Shown: positions 14,981-30,942 of the stretch, one piece after another
Numbering within the stretch: the first letter of the stretch is position 1
Layout of the letters: each line of letters opens with the position of its first letter
Assembly: GCA_964058805.1 (NCBI GenBank)
Contig: CAXKVV010001523.1
Coordinates: 1 to 38,917, forward strand
Reading direction: 5' to 3'
Source: Schoenoplectus triqueter
Taxonomy: Eukaryota; Streptophyta; Magnoliopsida; Poales; Cyperaceae
DNA: 38,917 nucleotides
Made by a program: the position numbers and the translations under genes
Notes under the pieces: model-generated
What the model saw: only the letters and a program-made list of their open reading frames with translations
The model's database searches: none
What the model was told of the DNA's origin: nothing

Positions 14981-16754
14981 ATGCATCCGGATGAGGTTTT
15001 GTGCAAAATGAGTGTCATAGAATATTCATATTGAATATTTAATTGAAAAAAATATATAATAGACAATATTAGAAGTGTTCATATGAATTTGCACAAAGTT
15101 TTGCTCAGCATTGAGTCCAAAATAACATAAAACGCAGCTAACTTGTTTAAACAGTGGTTCTTAATACATATGGAATATGCTATAGCCAAAATGAGTGTGG
15201 TAGAATCTTCATATTGAATATACAATATTAATGACAAATAATAGGCAATATTAGAAGTGTCCATATGAATTTGCATGAATTTATTTGATGTTATGAGCCT
15301 AAACTAATATAAACCACCAATAACTTGTTTAAATAACAGTTTTTAACGCATCCGGATGAAGTTTTGGTCAAAATGATTGTTGTGGAATCTTTATATTGAA
15401 TATTTCAATGTAAGAACATTTAATAGACAATATTAAATGTTCTTTATATTGAATAATTTGTTTAAACAGCAGATTTAAATGCATCTGGATGAAGTTTTAG
15501 GCAAACTGATTGTCGTATAATCTTCGTATAGAATATTGAAATATAAAAACATATAATAGACAATACTATGAGTGTCTATATGAACCCGGCTGAATTGATG
15601 CTCAGTTATGAAGGCCGGAATAACGTAAAAGACTAACAAGTTGGTTAAATAACAGTTTATGATGCATCTGGATGATGTTTTGGTTAAAATGATTGTCTTA
15701 GAATCATTATATTGAATATTTCATCATAAAGACATATAATAGGCAATATTAAAAGTATCCATACGAATTTCAATGAATATATGCGTGGTTATGTGGCCAA
15801 AATAACATAAAACACAAATAACTTGTTAAAACAGCTAGTTTTGATGCATTGGGATGGAGTTTTGCCGAAAATTATACTCATAGAATCTTTGTATTGAATA
15901 TTTAATTATAAAAACTTTTAATAGACGGCATTACGAGTATTCATACGAATTTTCACGAATTTATGCGCAGTTATGAGTCCAAAATAACATAAAATGCGTA
16001 CAATTTGTTTGAACAACAGTTTTTAATGCATCCGGATGAAGTTTGTGAAAAATAATTGTCGTGAAATATTCATAGCGAATATTTAATCGCAAAAACATAT
16101 AGCAGAAAATATTAGGAGTGTTCATATGAATTTGCAAGAATTTGTGCGCAATTATGATGCCAAAATAATATAAAACGCAAATAATTAGTTTAAATAGCAG
16201 TTTTTAATGCATATGGATGATGTTTTAGGAAAACTGAGTGTCGTAGAATCATTATATTGAGTATTTCATTATAAAAACATATACTAGACAATATTAGAAG
16301 TGTCCGTATGAACCCGCGTGAATTGATTCGCAGTTATGATGCCAAAATAACGTAAAAGACAAATAAGTTGTTTAAATAAGATTTTTTTTATGCATCTGGA
16401 TAATGTTTTAGTCAAACTTTGTGTCGTAGAATTATTATATGTAATATTTCATTATAAAAACATATCATAGACAATATTAGAAGTGTCCGTATGAATTTCT
16501 ATGAATATATGCGTGGTTATGTGGCCAAAATAACGTAAAACACAAACAACTTGTTAAAACAGCTACTTTTAATGCATCAGGATGGAGTTTTGTCGAATAT
16601 TATAGTCGTAGAATTTTTATATTGAATATTTAATTATAACAACTCTTAGTAGACAGTATTGCGAGTATTCATATGAATTTGCACGAATTTATGCGCAGTT
16701 ATGAGGCCAAAACAACATAAAATGCATACGACTTGTTTGACGCGGCAGTTTTTA
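14981..16754. repeat. HOR copy 2
   Basis: 1774 bp. Variant sites: C at the monomer-C start box (AACGCATCC), A in monomer G (AATTAGTTT), 8T. Confidence 0.95.
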
Positions 16755-18528
16755 ATGCATCCGGATGAGGTTTTGTGCAAAATGAGTGTCATAGAATATT
16801 CATATTGAATATTTAATTGAAAAAAATATATAATAGACAATATTAGAAGTGTTCATATGAATTTGCACAAAGTTTTGCTCAGCATTGAGTCCAAAATAAC
16901 ATAAAACGCAGCTAACTTGTTTAAACAGTGGTTCTTAATACATATGGAATATGCTATAGCCAAAATGAGTGTGGTAGAATCTTCATATTGAATATACAAT
17001 ATTAATGACAAATAATAGGCAATATTAGAAGTGTCCATATGAATTTGCATGAATTTATTTGATGTTATGAGCCTAAACTAATATAAACCACCAATAACTT
17101 GTTTAAATAACAGTTTTTAACGCATCCGGATGAAGTTTTGGTCAAAATGATTGTTGTGGAATCTTTATATTGAATATTTCAATGTAAGAACATTTAATAG
17201 ACAATATTAAATGTTCTTTATATTGAATAATTTGTTTAAACAGCAGATTTAAATGCATCTGGATGAAGTTTTAGGCAAACTGATTGTCGTATAATCTTCG
17301 TATAGAATATTGAAATATAAAAACATATAATAGACAATACTATGAGTGTCTATATGAACCCGGCTGAATTGATGCTCAGTTATGAAGGCCGGAATAACGT
17401 AAAAGACTAACAAGTTGGTTAAATAACAGTTTATGATGCATCTGGATGATGTTTTGGTTAAAATGATTGTCTTAGAATCATTATATTGAATATTTCATCA
17501 TAAAGACATATAATAGGCAATATTAAAAGTATCCATACGAATTTCAATGAATATATGCGTGGTTATGTGGCCAAAATAACATAAAACACAAATAACTTGT
17601 TAAAACAGCTAGTTTTGATGCATTGGGATGGAGTTTTGCCGAAAATTATACTCATAGAATCTTTGTATTGAATATTTAATTATAAAAACTTTTAATAGAC
17701 GGCATTACGAGTATTCATACGAATTTTCACGAATTTATGCGCAGTTATGAGTCCAAAATAACATAAAATGCGTACAATTTGTTTGAACAACAGTTTTTAA
17801 TGCATCCGGATGAAGTTTGTGAAAAATAATTGTCGTGAAATATTCATAGCGAATATTTAATCGCAAAAACATATAGCAGAAAATATTAGGAGTGTTCATA
17901 TGAATTTGCAAGAATTTGTGCGCAATTATGATGCCAAAATAATATAAAACGCAAATAATTAGTTTAAATAGCAGTTTTTAATGCATATGGATGATGTTTT
18001 AGGAAAACTGAGTGTCGTAGAATCATTATATTGAGTATTTCATTATAAAAACATATACTAGACAATATTAGAAGTGTCCGTATGAACCCGCGTGAATTGA
18101 TTCGCAGTTATGATGCCAAAATAACGTAAAAGACAAATAAGTTGTTTAAATAAGATTTTTTTTATGCATCTGGATAATGTTTTAGTCAAACTTTGTGTCG
18201 TAGAATTATTATATGTAATATTTCATTATAAAAACATATCATAGACAATATTAGAAGTGTCCGTATGAATTTCTATGAATATATGCGTGGTTATGTGGCC
18301 AAAATAACGTAAAACACAAACAACTTGTTAAAACAGCTACTTTTAATGCATCAGGATGGAGTTTTGTCGAATATTATAGTCGTAGAATTTTTATATTGAA
18401 TATTTAATTATAACAACTCTTAGTAGACAGTATTGCGAGTATTCATATGAATTTGCACGAATTTATGCGCAGTTATGAGGCCAAAACAACATAAAATGCA
18501 TACGACTTGTTTGACGCGGCAGTTTTTA
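16755..18528. repeat. HOR copy 3
   Basis: 1774 bp. Same variant set as copy 2 (C, A, 8T). Confidence 0.95.
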
Positions 18529-20301
18529 ATGCATCCGGATGAGGTTTTGTGCAAAATGAGTGTCATAGAATATTCATATTGAATATTTAATTGAAAAAAA
18601 TATATAATAGACAATATTAGAAGTGTTCATATGAATTTGCACAAAGTTTTGCTCAGCATTGAGTCCAAAATAACATAAAACGCAGCTAACTTGTTTAAAC
18701 AGTGGTTCTTAATACATATGGAATATGCTATAGCCAAAATGAGTGTGGTAGAATCTTCATATTGAATATACAATATTAATGACAAATAATAGGCAATATT
18801 AGAAGTGTCCATATGAATTTGCATGAATTTATTTGATGTTATGAGCCTAAACTAATATAAACCACCAATAACTTGTTTAAATAACAGTTTTTAACGCATC
18901 CGGATGAAGTTTTGGTCAAAATGATTGTTGTGGAATCTTTATATTGAATATTTCAATGTAAGAACATTTAATAGACAATATTAAATGTTCTTTATATTGA
19001 ATAATTTGTTTAAACAGCAGATTTAAATGCATCTGGATGAAGTTTTAGGCAAACTGATTGTCGTATAATCTTCGTATAGAATATTGAAATATAAAAACAT
19101 ATAATAGACAATACTATGAGTGTCTATATGAACCCGGCTGAATTGATGCTCAGTTATGAAGGCCGGAATAACGTAAAAGACTAACAAGTTGGTTAAATAA
19201 CAGTTTATGATGCATCTGGATGATGTTTTGGTTAAAATGATTGTCTTAGAATCATTATATTGAATATTTCATCATAAAGACATATAATAGGCAATATTAA
19301 AAGTATCCATACGAATTTCAATGAATATATGCGTGGTTATGTGGCCAAAATAACATAAAACACAAATAACTTGTTAAAACAGCTAGTTTTGATGCATTGG
19401 GATGGAGTTTTGCCGAAAATTATACTCATAGAATCTTTGTATTGAATATTTAATTATAAAAACTTTTAATAGACGGCATTACGAGTATTCATACGAATTT
19501 TCACGAATTTATGCGCAGTTATGAGTCCAAAATAACATAAAATGCGTACAATTTGTTTGAACAACAGTTTTTAATGCATCCGGATGAAGTTTGTGAAAAA
19601 TAATTGTCGTGAAATATTCATAGCGAATATTTAATCGCAAAAACATATAGCAGAAAATATTAGGAGTGTTCATATGAATTTGCAAGAATTTGTGCGCAAT
19701 TATGATGCCAAAATAATATAAAACGCAAATAATTTGTTTAAATAGCAGTTTTTAATGCATATGGATGATGTTTTAGGAAAACTGAGTGTCGTAGAATCAT
19801 TATATTGAGTATTTCATTATAAAAACATATACTAGACAATATTAGAAGTGTCCGTATGAACCCGCGTGAATTGATTCGCAGTTATGATGCCAAAATAACG
19901 TAAAAGACAAATAAGTTGTTTAAATAAGATTTTTTTATGCATCTGGATAATGTTTTAGTCAAACTTTGTGTCGTAGAATTATTATATGTAATATTTCATT
20001 ATAAAAACATATCATAGACAATATTAGAAGTGTCCGTATGAATTTCTATGAATATATGCGTGGTTATGTGGCCAAAATAACGTAAAACACAAACAACTTG
20101 TTAAAACAGCTACTTTTAATGCATCAGGATGGAGTTTTGTCGAATATTATAGTCGTAGAATTTTTATATTGAATATTTAATTATAACAACTCTTAGTAGA
20201 CAGTATTGCGAGTATTCATATGAATTTGCACGAATTTATGCGCAGTTATGAGGCCAAAACAACATAAAATGCATACGACTTGTTTGACGCGGCAGTTTTT
20301 A
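18529..20301. repeat. HOR copy 4
   Basis: 1773 bp. Variants C, T (AATTTGTTT), 7T. Confidence 0.95.
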
Positions 20302-22075
20302 ATGCATCCGGATGAGGTTTTGTGCAAAATGAGTGTCATAGAATATTCATATTGAATATTTAATTGAAAAAAATATATAATAGACAATATTAGAAGTGTT
20401 CATATGAATTTGCACAAAGTTTTGCTCAGCATTGAGTCCAAAATAACATAAAACGCAGCTAACTTGTTTAAACAGTGGTTCTTAATACATATGGAATATG
20501 CTATAGCCAAAATGAGTGTGGTAGAATCTTCATATTGAATATACAATATTAATGACAAATAATAGGCAATATTAGAAGTGTCCATATGAATTTGCATGAA
20601 TTTATTTGATGTTATGAGCCTAAACTAATATAAACCACCAATAACTTGTTTAAATAACAGTTTTTAACGCATCCGGATGAAGTTTTGGTCAAAATGATTG
20701 TTGTGGAATCTTTATATTGAATATTTCAATGTAAGAACATTTAATAGACAATATTAAATGTTCTTTATATTGAATAATTTGTTTAAACAGCAGATTTAAA
20801 TGCATCTGGATGAAGTTTTAGGCAAACTGATTGTCGTATAATCTTCGTATAGAATATTGAAATATAAAAACATATAATAGACAATACTATGAGTGTCTAT
20901 ATGAACCCGGCTGAATTGATGCTCAGTTATGAAGGCCGGAATAACGTAAAAGACTAACAAGTTGGTTAAATAACAGTTTATGATGCATCTGGATGATGTT
21001 TTGGTTAAAATGATTGTCTTAGAATCATTATATTGAATATTTCATCATAAAGACATATAATAGGCAATATTAAAAGTATCCATACGAATTTCAATGAATA
21101 TATGCGTGGTTATGTGGCCAAAATAACATAAAACACAAATAACTTGTTAAAACAGCTAGTTTTGATGCATTGGGATGGAGTTTTGCCGAAAATTATACTC
21201 ATAGAATCTTTGTATTGAATATTTAATTATAAAAACTTTTAATAGACGGCATTACGAGTATTCATACGAATTTTCACGAATTTATGCGCAGTTATGAGTC
21301 CAAAATAACATAAAATGCGTACAATTTGTTTGAACAACAGTTTTTAATGCATCCGGATGAAGTTTGTGAAAAATAATTGTCGTGAAATATTCATAGCGAA
21401 TATTTAATCGCAAAAACATATAGCAGAAAATATTAGGAGTGTTCATATGAATTTGCAAGAATTTGTGCGCAATTATGATGCCAAAATAATATAAAACGCA
21501 AATAATTTGTTTAAATAGCAGTTTTTAATGCATATGGATGATGTTTTAGGAAAACTGAGTGTCGTAGAATCATTATATTGAGTATTTCATTATAAAAACA
21601 TATACTAGACAATATTAGAAGTGTCCGTATGAACCCGCGTGAATTGATTCGCAGTTATGATGCCAAAATAACGTAAAAGACAAATAAGTTGTTTAAATAA
21701 GATTTTTTTTATGCATCTGGATAATGTTTTAGTCAAACTTTGTGTCGTAGAATTATTATATGTAATATTTCATTATAAAAACATATCATAGACAATATTA
21801 GAAGTGTCCGTATGAATTTCTATGAATATATGCGTGGTTATGTGGCCAAAATAACGTAAAACACAAACAACTTGTTAAAACAGCTACTTTTAATGCATCA
21901 GGATGGAGTTTTGTCGAATATTATAGTCGTAGAATTTTTATATTGAATATTTAATTATAACAACTCTTAGTAGACAGTATTGCGAGTATTCATATGAATT
22001 TGCACGAATTTATGCGCAGTTATGAGGCCAAAACAACATAAAATGCATACGACTTGTTTGACGCGGCAGTTTTTA
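20302..22075. repeat. HOR copy 5
   Basis: 1774 bp. Variants C, T, 8T: the 8T run without the linked A. Confidence 0.95.
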
Positions 22076-23849
22076 ATGCATCCGGATGAGGTTTTGTGCA
22101 AAATGAGTGTCATAGAATATTCATATTGAATATTTAATTGAAAAAAATATATAATAGACAATATTAGAAGTGTTCATATGAATTTGCACAAAGTTTTGCT
22201 CAGCATTGAGTCCAAAATAACATAAAACGCAGCTAACTTGTTTAAACAGTGGTTCTTAATACATATGGAATATGCTATAGCCAAAATGAGTGTGGTAGAA
22301 TCTTCATATTGAATATACAATATTAATGACAAATAATAGGCAATATTAGAAGTGTCCATATGAATTTGCATGAATTTATTTGATGTTATGAGCCTAAACT
22401 AATATAAACCACCAATAACTTGTTTAAATAACAGTTTTTAACGCATCCGGATGAAGTTTTGGTCAAAATGATTGTTGTGGAATCTTTATATTGAATATTT
22501 CAATGTAAGAACATTTAATAGACAATATTAAATGTTCTTTATATTGAATAATTTGTTTAAACAGCAGATTTAAATGCATCTGGATGAAGTTTTAGGCAAA
22601 CTGATTGTCGTATAATCTTCGTATAGAATATTGAAATATAAAAACATATAATAGACAATACTATGAGTGTCTATATGAACCCGGCTGAATTGATGCTCAG
22701 TTATGAAGGCCGGAATAACGTAAAAGACTAACAAGTTGGTTAAATAACAGTTTATGATGCATCTGGATGATGTTTTGGTTAAAATGATTGTCTTAGAATC
22801 ATTATATTGAATATTTCATCATAAAGACATATAATAGGCAATATTAAAAGTATCCATACGAATTTCAATGAATATATGCGTGGTTATGTGGCCAAAATAA
22901 CATAAAACACAAATAACTTGTTAAAACAGCTAGTTTTGATGCATTGGGATGGAGTTTTGCCGAAAATTATACTCATAGAATCTTTGTATTGAATATTTAA
23001 TTATAAAAACTTTTAATAGACGGCATTACGAGTATTCATACGAATTTTCACGAATTTATGCGCAGTTATGAGTCCAAAATAACATAAAATGCGTACAATT
23101 TGTTTGAACAACAGTTTTTAATGCATCCGGATGAAGTTTGTGAAAAATAATTGTCGTGAAATATTCATAGCGAATATTTAATCGCAAAAACATATAGCAG
23201 AAAATATTAGGAGTGTTCATATGAATTTGCAAGAATTTGTGCGCAATTATGATGCCAAAATAATATAAAACGCAAATAATTAGTTTAAATAGCAGTTTTT
23301 AATGCATATGGATGATGTTTTAGGAAAACTGAGTGTCGTAGAATCATTATATTGAGTATTTCATTATAAAAACATATACTAGACAATATTAGAAGTGTCC
23401 GTATGAACCCGCGTGAATTGATTCGCAGTTATGATGCCAAAATAACGTAAAAGACAAATAAGTTGTTTAAATAAGATTTTTTTTATGCATCTGGATAATG
23501 TTTTAGTCAAACTTTGTGTCGTAGAATTATTATATGTAATATTTCATTATAAAAACATATCATAGACAATATTAGAAGTGTCCGTATGAATTTCTATGAA
23601 TATATGCGTGGTTATGTGGCCAAAATAACGTAAAACACAAACAACTTGTTAAAACAGCTACTTTTAATGCATCAGGATGGAGTTTTGTCGAATATTATAG
23701 TCGTAGAATTTTTATATTGAATATTTAATTATAACAACTCTTAGTAGACAGTATTGCGAGTATTCATATGAATTTGCACGAATTTATGCGCAGTTATGAG
23801 GCCAAAACAACATAAAATGCATACGACTTGTTTGACGCGGCAGTTTTTA
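22076..23849. repeat. HOR copy 6
   Basis: 1774 bp. Variants C, A, 8T, as in copies 2 and 3. Confidence 0.95.
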
Positions 23850-25622
23850 ATGCATCCGGATGAGGTTTTGTGCAAAATGAGTGTCATAGAATATTCATAT
23901 TGAATATTTAATTGAAAAAAATATATAATAGACAATATTAGAAGTGTTCATATGAATTTGCACAAAGTTTTGCTCAGCATTGAGTCCAAAATAACATAAA
24001 ACGCAGCTAACTTGTTTAAACAGTGGTTCTTAATACATATGGAATATGCTATAGCCAAAATGAGTGTGGTAGAATCTTCATATTGAATATACAATATTAA
24101 TGACAAATAATAGGCAATATTAGAAGTGTCCATATGAATTTGCATGAATTTATTTGATGTTATGAGCCTAAACTAATATAAACCACCAATAACTTGTTTA
24201 AATAACAGTTTTTAACGCATCCGGATGAAGTTTTGGTCAAAATGATTGTTGTGGAATCTTTATATTGAATATTTCAATGTAAGAACATTTAATAGACAAT
24301 ATTAAATGTTCTTTATATTGAATAATTTGTTTAAACAACAGATTTAAATGCATCTGGATGAAGTTTTAGGCAAACTGATTGTCGTATAATCTTCGTATAG
24401 AATATTGAAATATAAAAACATATAATAGACAATACTATGAGTGTCTATATGAACCCGGCTGAATTGATGCTCAGTTATGAAGGCCGGAATAACGTAAAAG
24501 ACTAACAAGTTGGTTAAATAACAGTTTATGATGCATCTGGATGATGTTTTGGTTAAAATGATTGTCTTAGAATCATTATATTGAATATTTCATCATAAAG
24601 ACATATAATAGGCAATATTAAAAGTATCCATACGAATTTCAATGAATATATGCGTGGTTATGTGGCCAAAATAACATAAAACACAAATAACTTGTTAAAA
24701 CAGCTAGTTTTGATGCATTGGGATGGAGTTTTGCCGAAAATTATACTCATAGAATCTTTGTATTGAATATTTAATTATAAAAACTTTTAATAGACGGCAT
24801 TACGAGTATTCATACGAATTTTCACGAATTTATGCGCAGTTATGAGTCCAAAATAACATAAAATGCGTACAATTTGTTTGAACAACAGTTTTTAATGCAT
24901 CCGGATGAAGTTTGTGAAAAATAATTGTCGTGAAATATTCATAGCGAATATTTAATCGCAAAAACATATAGCAGAAAATATTAGGAGTGTTCATATGAAT
25001 TTGCAAGAATTTGTGCGCAATTATGATGCCAAAATAATATAAAACGCAAATAATTTGTTTAAATAGCAGTTTTTAATGCATATGGATGATGTTTTAGGAA
25101 AACTGAGTGTCGTAGAATCATTATATTGAGTATTTCATTATAAAAACATATACTAGACAATATTAGAAGTGTCCGTATGAACCCGCGTGAATTGATTCGC
25201 AGTTATGATGCCAAAATAACGTAAAAGACAAATAAGTTGTTTAAATAAGATTTTTTTATGCATCTGGATAATGTTTTAGTCAAACTTTGTGTCGTAGAAT
25301 TATTATATGTAATATTTCATTATAAAAACATATCATAGACAATATTAGAAGTGTCCGTATGAATTTCTATGAATATATGCGTGGTTATGTGGCCAAAATA
25401 ACGTAAAACACAAACAACTTGTTAAAACAGCTACTTTTAATGCATCAGGATGGAGTTTTGTCGAATATTATAGTCGTAGAATTTTTATATTGAATATTTA
25501 ATTATAACAACTCTTAGTAGACAGTATTGCGAGTATTCATATGAATTTGCACGAATTTATGCGCAGTTATGAGGCCAAAACAACATAAAATGCATACGAC
25601 TTGTTTGACGCGGCAGTTTTTA
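23850..25622. repeat. HOR copy 7
   Basis: 1773 bp. Variants C, T, 7T, plus a private base in the tail of monomer C (AAACAACAG for AAACAGCAG near 24337). Confidence 0.95.
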
Positions 25623-27396
25623 ATGCATCCGGATGAGGTTTTGTGCAAAATGAGTGTCATAGAATATTCATATTGAATATTTAATTGAAAAAAATATATA
25701 ATAGACAATATTAGAAGTGTTCATATGAATTTGCACAAAGTTTTGCTCAGCATTGAGTCCAAAATAACATAAAACGCAGCTAACTTGTTTAAACAGTGGT
25801 TCTTAATACATATGGAATATGCTATAGCCAAAATGAGTGTGGTAGAATCTTCATATTGAATATACAATATTAATGACAAATAATAGGCAATATTAGAAGT
25901 GTCCATATGAATTTGCATGAATTTATTTGATGTTATGAGCCTAAACTAATATAAACCACCAATAACTTGTTTAAATAACAGTTTTTAACGCATCCGGATG
26001 AAGTTTTGGTCAAAATGATTGTTGTGGAATCTTTATATTGAATATTTCAATGTAAGAACATTTAATAGACAATATTAAATGTTCTTTATATTGAATAATT
26101 TGTTTAAACAGCAGATTTAAATGCATCTGGATGAAGTTTTAGGCAAACTGATTGTCGTATAATCTTCGTATAGAATATTGAAATATAAAAACATATAATA
26201 GACAATACTATGAGTGTCTATATGAACCCGGCTGAATTGATGCTCAGTTATGAAGGCCGGAATAACGTAAAAGACTAACAAGTTGGTTAAATAACAGTTT
26301 ATGATGCATCTGGATGATGTTTTGGTTAAAATGATTGTCTTAGAATCATTATATTGAATATTTCATCATAAAGACATATAATAGGCAATATTAAAAGTAT
26401 CCATACGAATTTCAATGAATATATGCGTGGTTATGTGGCCAAAATAACATAAAACACAAATAACTTGTTAAAACAGCTAGTTTTGATGCATTGGGATGGA
26501 GTTTTGCCGAAAATTATACTCATAGAATCTTTGTATTGAATATTTAATTATAAAAACTTTTAATAGACGGCATTACGAGTATTCATACGAATTTTCACGA
26601 ATTTATGCGCAGTTATGAGTCCAAAATAACATAAAATGCGTACAATTTGTTTGAACAACAGTTTTTAATGCATCCGGATGAAGTTTGTGAAAAATAATTG
26701 TCGTGAAATATTCATAGCGAATATTTAATCGCAAAAACATATAGCAGAAAATATTAGGAGTGTTCATATGAATTTGCAAGAATTTGTGCGCAATTATGAT
26801 GCCAAAATAATATAAAACGCAAATAATTTGTTTAAATAGCAGTTTTTAATGCATATGGATGATGTTTTAGGAAAACTGAGTGTCGTAGAATCATTATATT
26901 GAGTATTTCATTATAAAAACATATACTAGACAATATTAGAAGTGTCCGTATGAACCCGCGTGAATTGATTCGCAGTTATGATGCCAAAATAACGTAAAAG
27001 ACAAATAAGTTGTTTAAATAAGATTTTTTTTATGCATCTGGATAATGTTTTAGTCAAACTTTGTGTCGTAGAATTATTATATGTAATATTTCATTATAAA
27101 AACATATCATAGACAATATTAGAAGTGTCCGTATGAATTTCTATGAATATATGCGTGGTTATGTGGCCAAAATAACGTAAAACACAAACAACTTGTTAAA
27201 ACAGCTACTTTTAATGCATCAGGATGGAGTTTTGTCGAATATTATAGTCGTAGAATTTTTATATTGAATATTTAATTATAACAACTCTTAGTAGACAGTA
27301 TTGCGAGTATTCATATGAATTTGCACGAATTTATGCGCAGTTATGAGGCCAAAACAACATAAAATGCATACGACTTGTTTGACGCGGCAGTTTTTA
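25623..27396. repeat. HOR copy 8
   Basis: 1774 bp. Variants C, T, 8T, as in copy 5. Confidence 0.95.
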
Positions 27397-29169
27397 ATGC
27401 ATCCGGATGAGGTTTTGTGCAAAATGAGTGTCATAGAATATTCATATTGAATATTTAATTGAAAAAAATATATAATAGACAATATTAGAAGTGTTCATAT
27501 GAATTTGCACAAAGTTTTGCTCAGCATTGAGTCCAAAATAACATAAAACGCAGCTAACTTGTTTAAACAGTGGTTCTTAATACATATGGAATATGCTATA
27601 GCCAAAATGAGTGTGGTAGAATCTTCATATTGAATATACAATATTAATGACAAATAATAGGCAATATTAGAAGTGTCCATATGAATTTGCATGAATTTAT
27701 TTGATGTTATGAGCCTAAACTAATATAAACCACCAATAACTTGTTTAAATAACAGTTTTTAACGCATCCGGATGAAGTTTTGGTCAAAATGATTGTTGTG
27801 GAATCTTTATATTGAATATTTCAATGTAAGAACATTTAATAGACAATATTAAATGTTCTTTATATTGAATAATTTGTTTAAACAGCAGATTTAAATGCAT
27901 CTGGATGAAGTTTTAGGCAAACTGATTGTCGTATAATCTTCGTATAGAATATTGAAATATAAAAACATATAATAGACAATACTATGAGTGTCTATATGAA
28001 CCCGGCTGAATTGATGCTCAGTTATGAAGGCCGGAATAACGTAAAAGACTAACAAGTTGGTTAAATAACAGTTTATGATGCATCTGGATGATGTTTTGGT
28101 TAAAATGATTGTCTTAGAATCATTATATTGAATATTTCATCATAAAGACATATAATAGGCAATATTAAAAGTATCCATACGAATTTCAATGAATATATGC
28201 GTGGTTATGTGGCCAAAATAACATAAAACACAAATAACTTGTTAAAACAGCTAGTTTTGATGCATTGGGATGGAGTTTTGCCGAAAATTATACTCATAGA
28301 ATCTTTGTATTGAATATTTAATTATAAAAACTTTTAATAGACGGCATTACGAGTATTCATACGAATTTTCACGAATTTATGCGCAGTTATGAGTCCAAAA
28401 TAACATAAAATGCGTACAATTTGTTTGAACAACAGTTTTTAATGCATCCGGATGAAGTTTGTGAAAAATAATTGTCGTGAAATATTCATAGCGAATATTT
28501 AATCGCAAAAACATATAGCAGAAAATATTAGGAGTGTTCATATGAATTTGCAAGAATTTGTGCGCAATTATGATGCCAAAATAATATAAAACGCAAATAA
28601 TTTGTTTAAATAGCAGTTTTTAATGCATATGGATGATGTTTTAGGAAAACTGAGTGTCGTAGAATCATTATATTGAGTATTTCATTATAAAAACATATAC
28701 TAGACAATATTAGAAGTGTCCGTATGAACCCGCGTGAATTGATTCGCAGTTATGATGCCAAAATAACGTAAAAGACAAATAAGTTGTTTAAATAAGATTT
28801 TTTTATGCATCTGGATAATGTTTTAGTCAAACTTTGTGTCGTAGAATTATTATATGTAATATTTCATTATAAAAACATATCATAGACAATATTAGAAGTG
28901 TCCGTATGAATTTCTATGAATATATGCGTGGTTATGTGGCCAAAATAACGTAAAACACAAACAACTTGTTAAAACAGCTACTTTTAATGCATCAGGATGG
29001 AGTTTTGTCGAATATTATAGTCGTAGAATTTTTATATTGAATATTTAATTATAACAACTCTTAGTAGACAGTATTGCGAGTATTCATATGAATTTGCACG
29101 AATTTATGCGCAGTTATGAGGCCAAAACAACATAAAATGCATACGACTTGTTTGACGCGGCAGTTTTTA
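27397..29169. repeat. HOR copy 9
   Basis: 1773 bp. Variants C, T, 7T. Confidence 0.95.
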
Positions 29170-30942
29170 ATGCATCCGGATGAGGTTTTGTGCAAAATGA
29201 GTGTCATAGAATATTCATATTGAATATTTAATTGAAAAAAATATATAATAGACAATATTAGAAGTGTTCATATGAATTTGCACAAAGTTTTGCTCAGCAT
29301 TGAGTCCAAAATAACATAAAACGCAGCTAACTTGTTTAAACAGTGGTTCTTAATACATATGGAATATGCTATAGCCAAAATGAGTGTGGTAGAATCTTCA
29401 TATTGAATATACAATATTAATGACAAATAATAGGCAATATTAGAAGTGTCCATATGAATTTGCATGAATTTATTTGATGTTATGAGCCTAAACTAATATA
29501 AACCACCAATAACTTGTTTAAATAACAGTTTTTAACGCATCCGGATGAAGTTTTGGTCAAAATGATTGTTGTGGAATCTTTATATTGAATATTTCAATGT
29601 AAGAACATTTAATAGACAATATTAAATGTTCTTTATATTGAATAATTTGTTTAAACAGCAGATTTAAATGCATCTGGATGAAGTTTTAGGCAAACTGATT
29701 GTCGTATAATCTTCGTATAGAATATTGAAATATAAAAACATATAATAGACAATACTATGAGTGTCTATATGAACCCGGCTGAATTGATGCTCAGTTATGA
29801 AGGCCGGAATAACGTAAAAGACTAACAAGTTGGTTAAATAACAGTTTATGATGCATCTGGATGATGTTTTGGTTAAAATGATTGTCTTAGAATCATTATA
29901 TTGAATATTTCATCATAAAGACATATAATAGGCAATATTAAAAGTATCCATACGAATTTCAATGAATATATGCGTGGTTATGTGGCCAAAATAACATAAA
30001 ACACAAATAACTTGTTAAAACAGCTAGTTTTGATGCATTGGGATGGAGTTTTGCCGAAAATTATACTCATAGAATCTTTGTATTGAATATTTAATTATAA
30101 AAACTTTTAATAGACGGCATTACGAGTATTCATACGAATTTTCACGAATTTATGCGCAGTTATGAGTCCAAAATAACATAAAATGCGTACAATTTGTTTG
30201 AACAACAGTTTTTAATGCATCCGGATGAAGTTTGTGAAAAATAATTGTCGTGAAATATTCATAGCGAATATTTAATCGCAAAAACATATAGCAGAAAATA
30301 TTAGGAGTGTTCATATGAATTTGCAAGAATTTGTGCGCAATTATGATGCCAAAATAATATAAAACGCAAATAATTTGTTTAAATAGCAGTTTTTAATGCA
30401 TATGGATGATGTTTTAGGAAAACTGAGTGTCGTAGAATCATTATATTGAGTATTTCATTATAAAAACATATACTAGACAATATTAGAAGTGTCCGTATGA
30501 ACCCGCGTGAATTGATTCGCAGTTATGATGCCAAAATAACGTAAAAGACAAATAAGTTGTTTAAATAAGATTTTTTTATGCATCTGGATAATGTTTTAGT
30601 CAAACTTTGTGTCGTAGAATTATTATATGTAATATTTCATTATAAAAACATATCATAGACAATATTAGAAGTGTCCGTATGAATTTCTATGAATATATGC
30701 GTGGTTATGTGGCCAAAATAACGTAAAACACAAACAACTTGTTAAAACAGCTACTTTTAATGCATCAGGATGGAGTTTTGTCGAATATTATAGTCGTAGA
30801 ATTTTTATATTGAATATTTAATTATAACAACTCTTAGTAGACAGTATTGCGAGTATTCATATGAATTTGCACGAATTTATGCGCAGTTATGAGGCCAAAA
30901 CAACATAAAATGCATACGACTTGTTTGACGCGGCAGTTTTTA
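29170..30942. repeat. HOR copy 10
   Basis: 1773 bp. Variants C, T, 7T; no difference from copy 9 noticed. Confidence 0.95.
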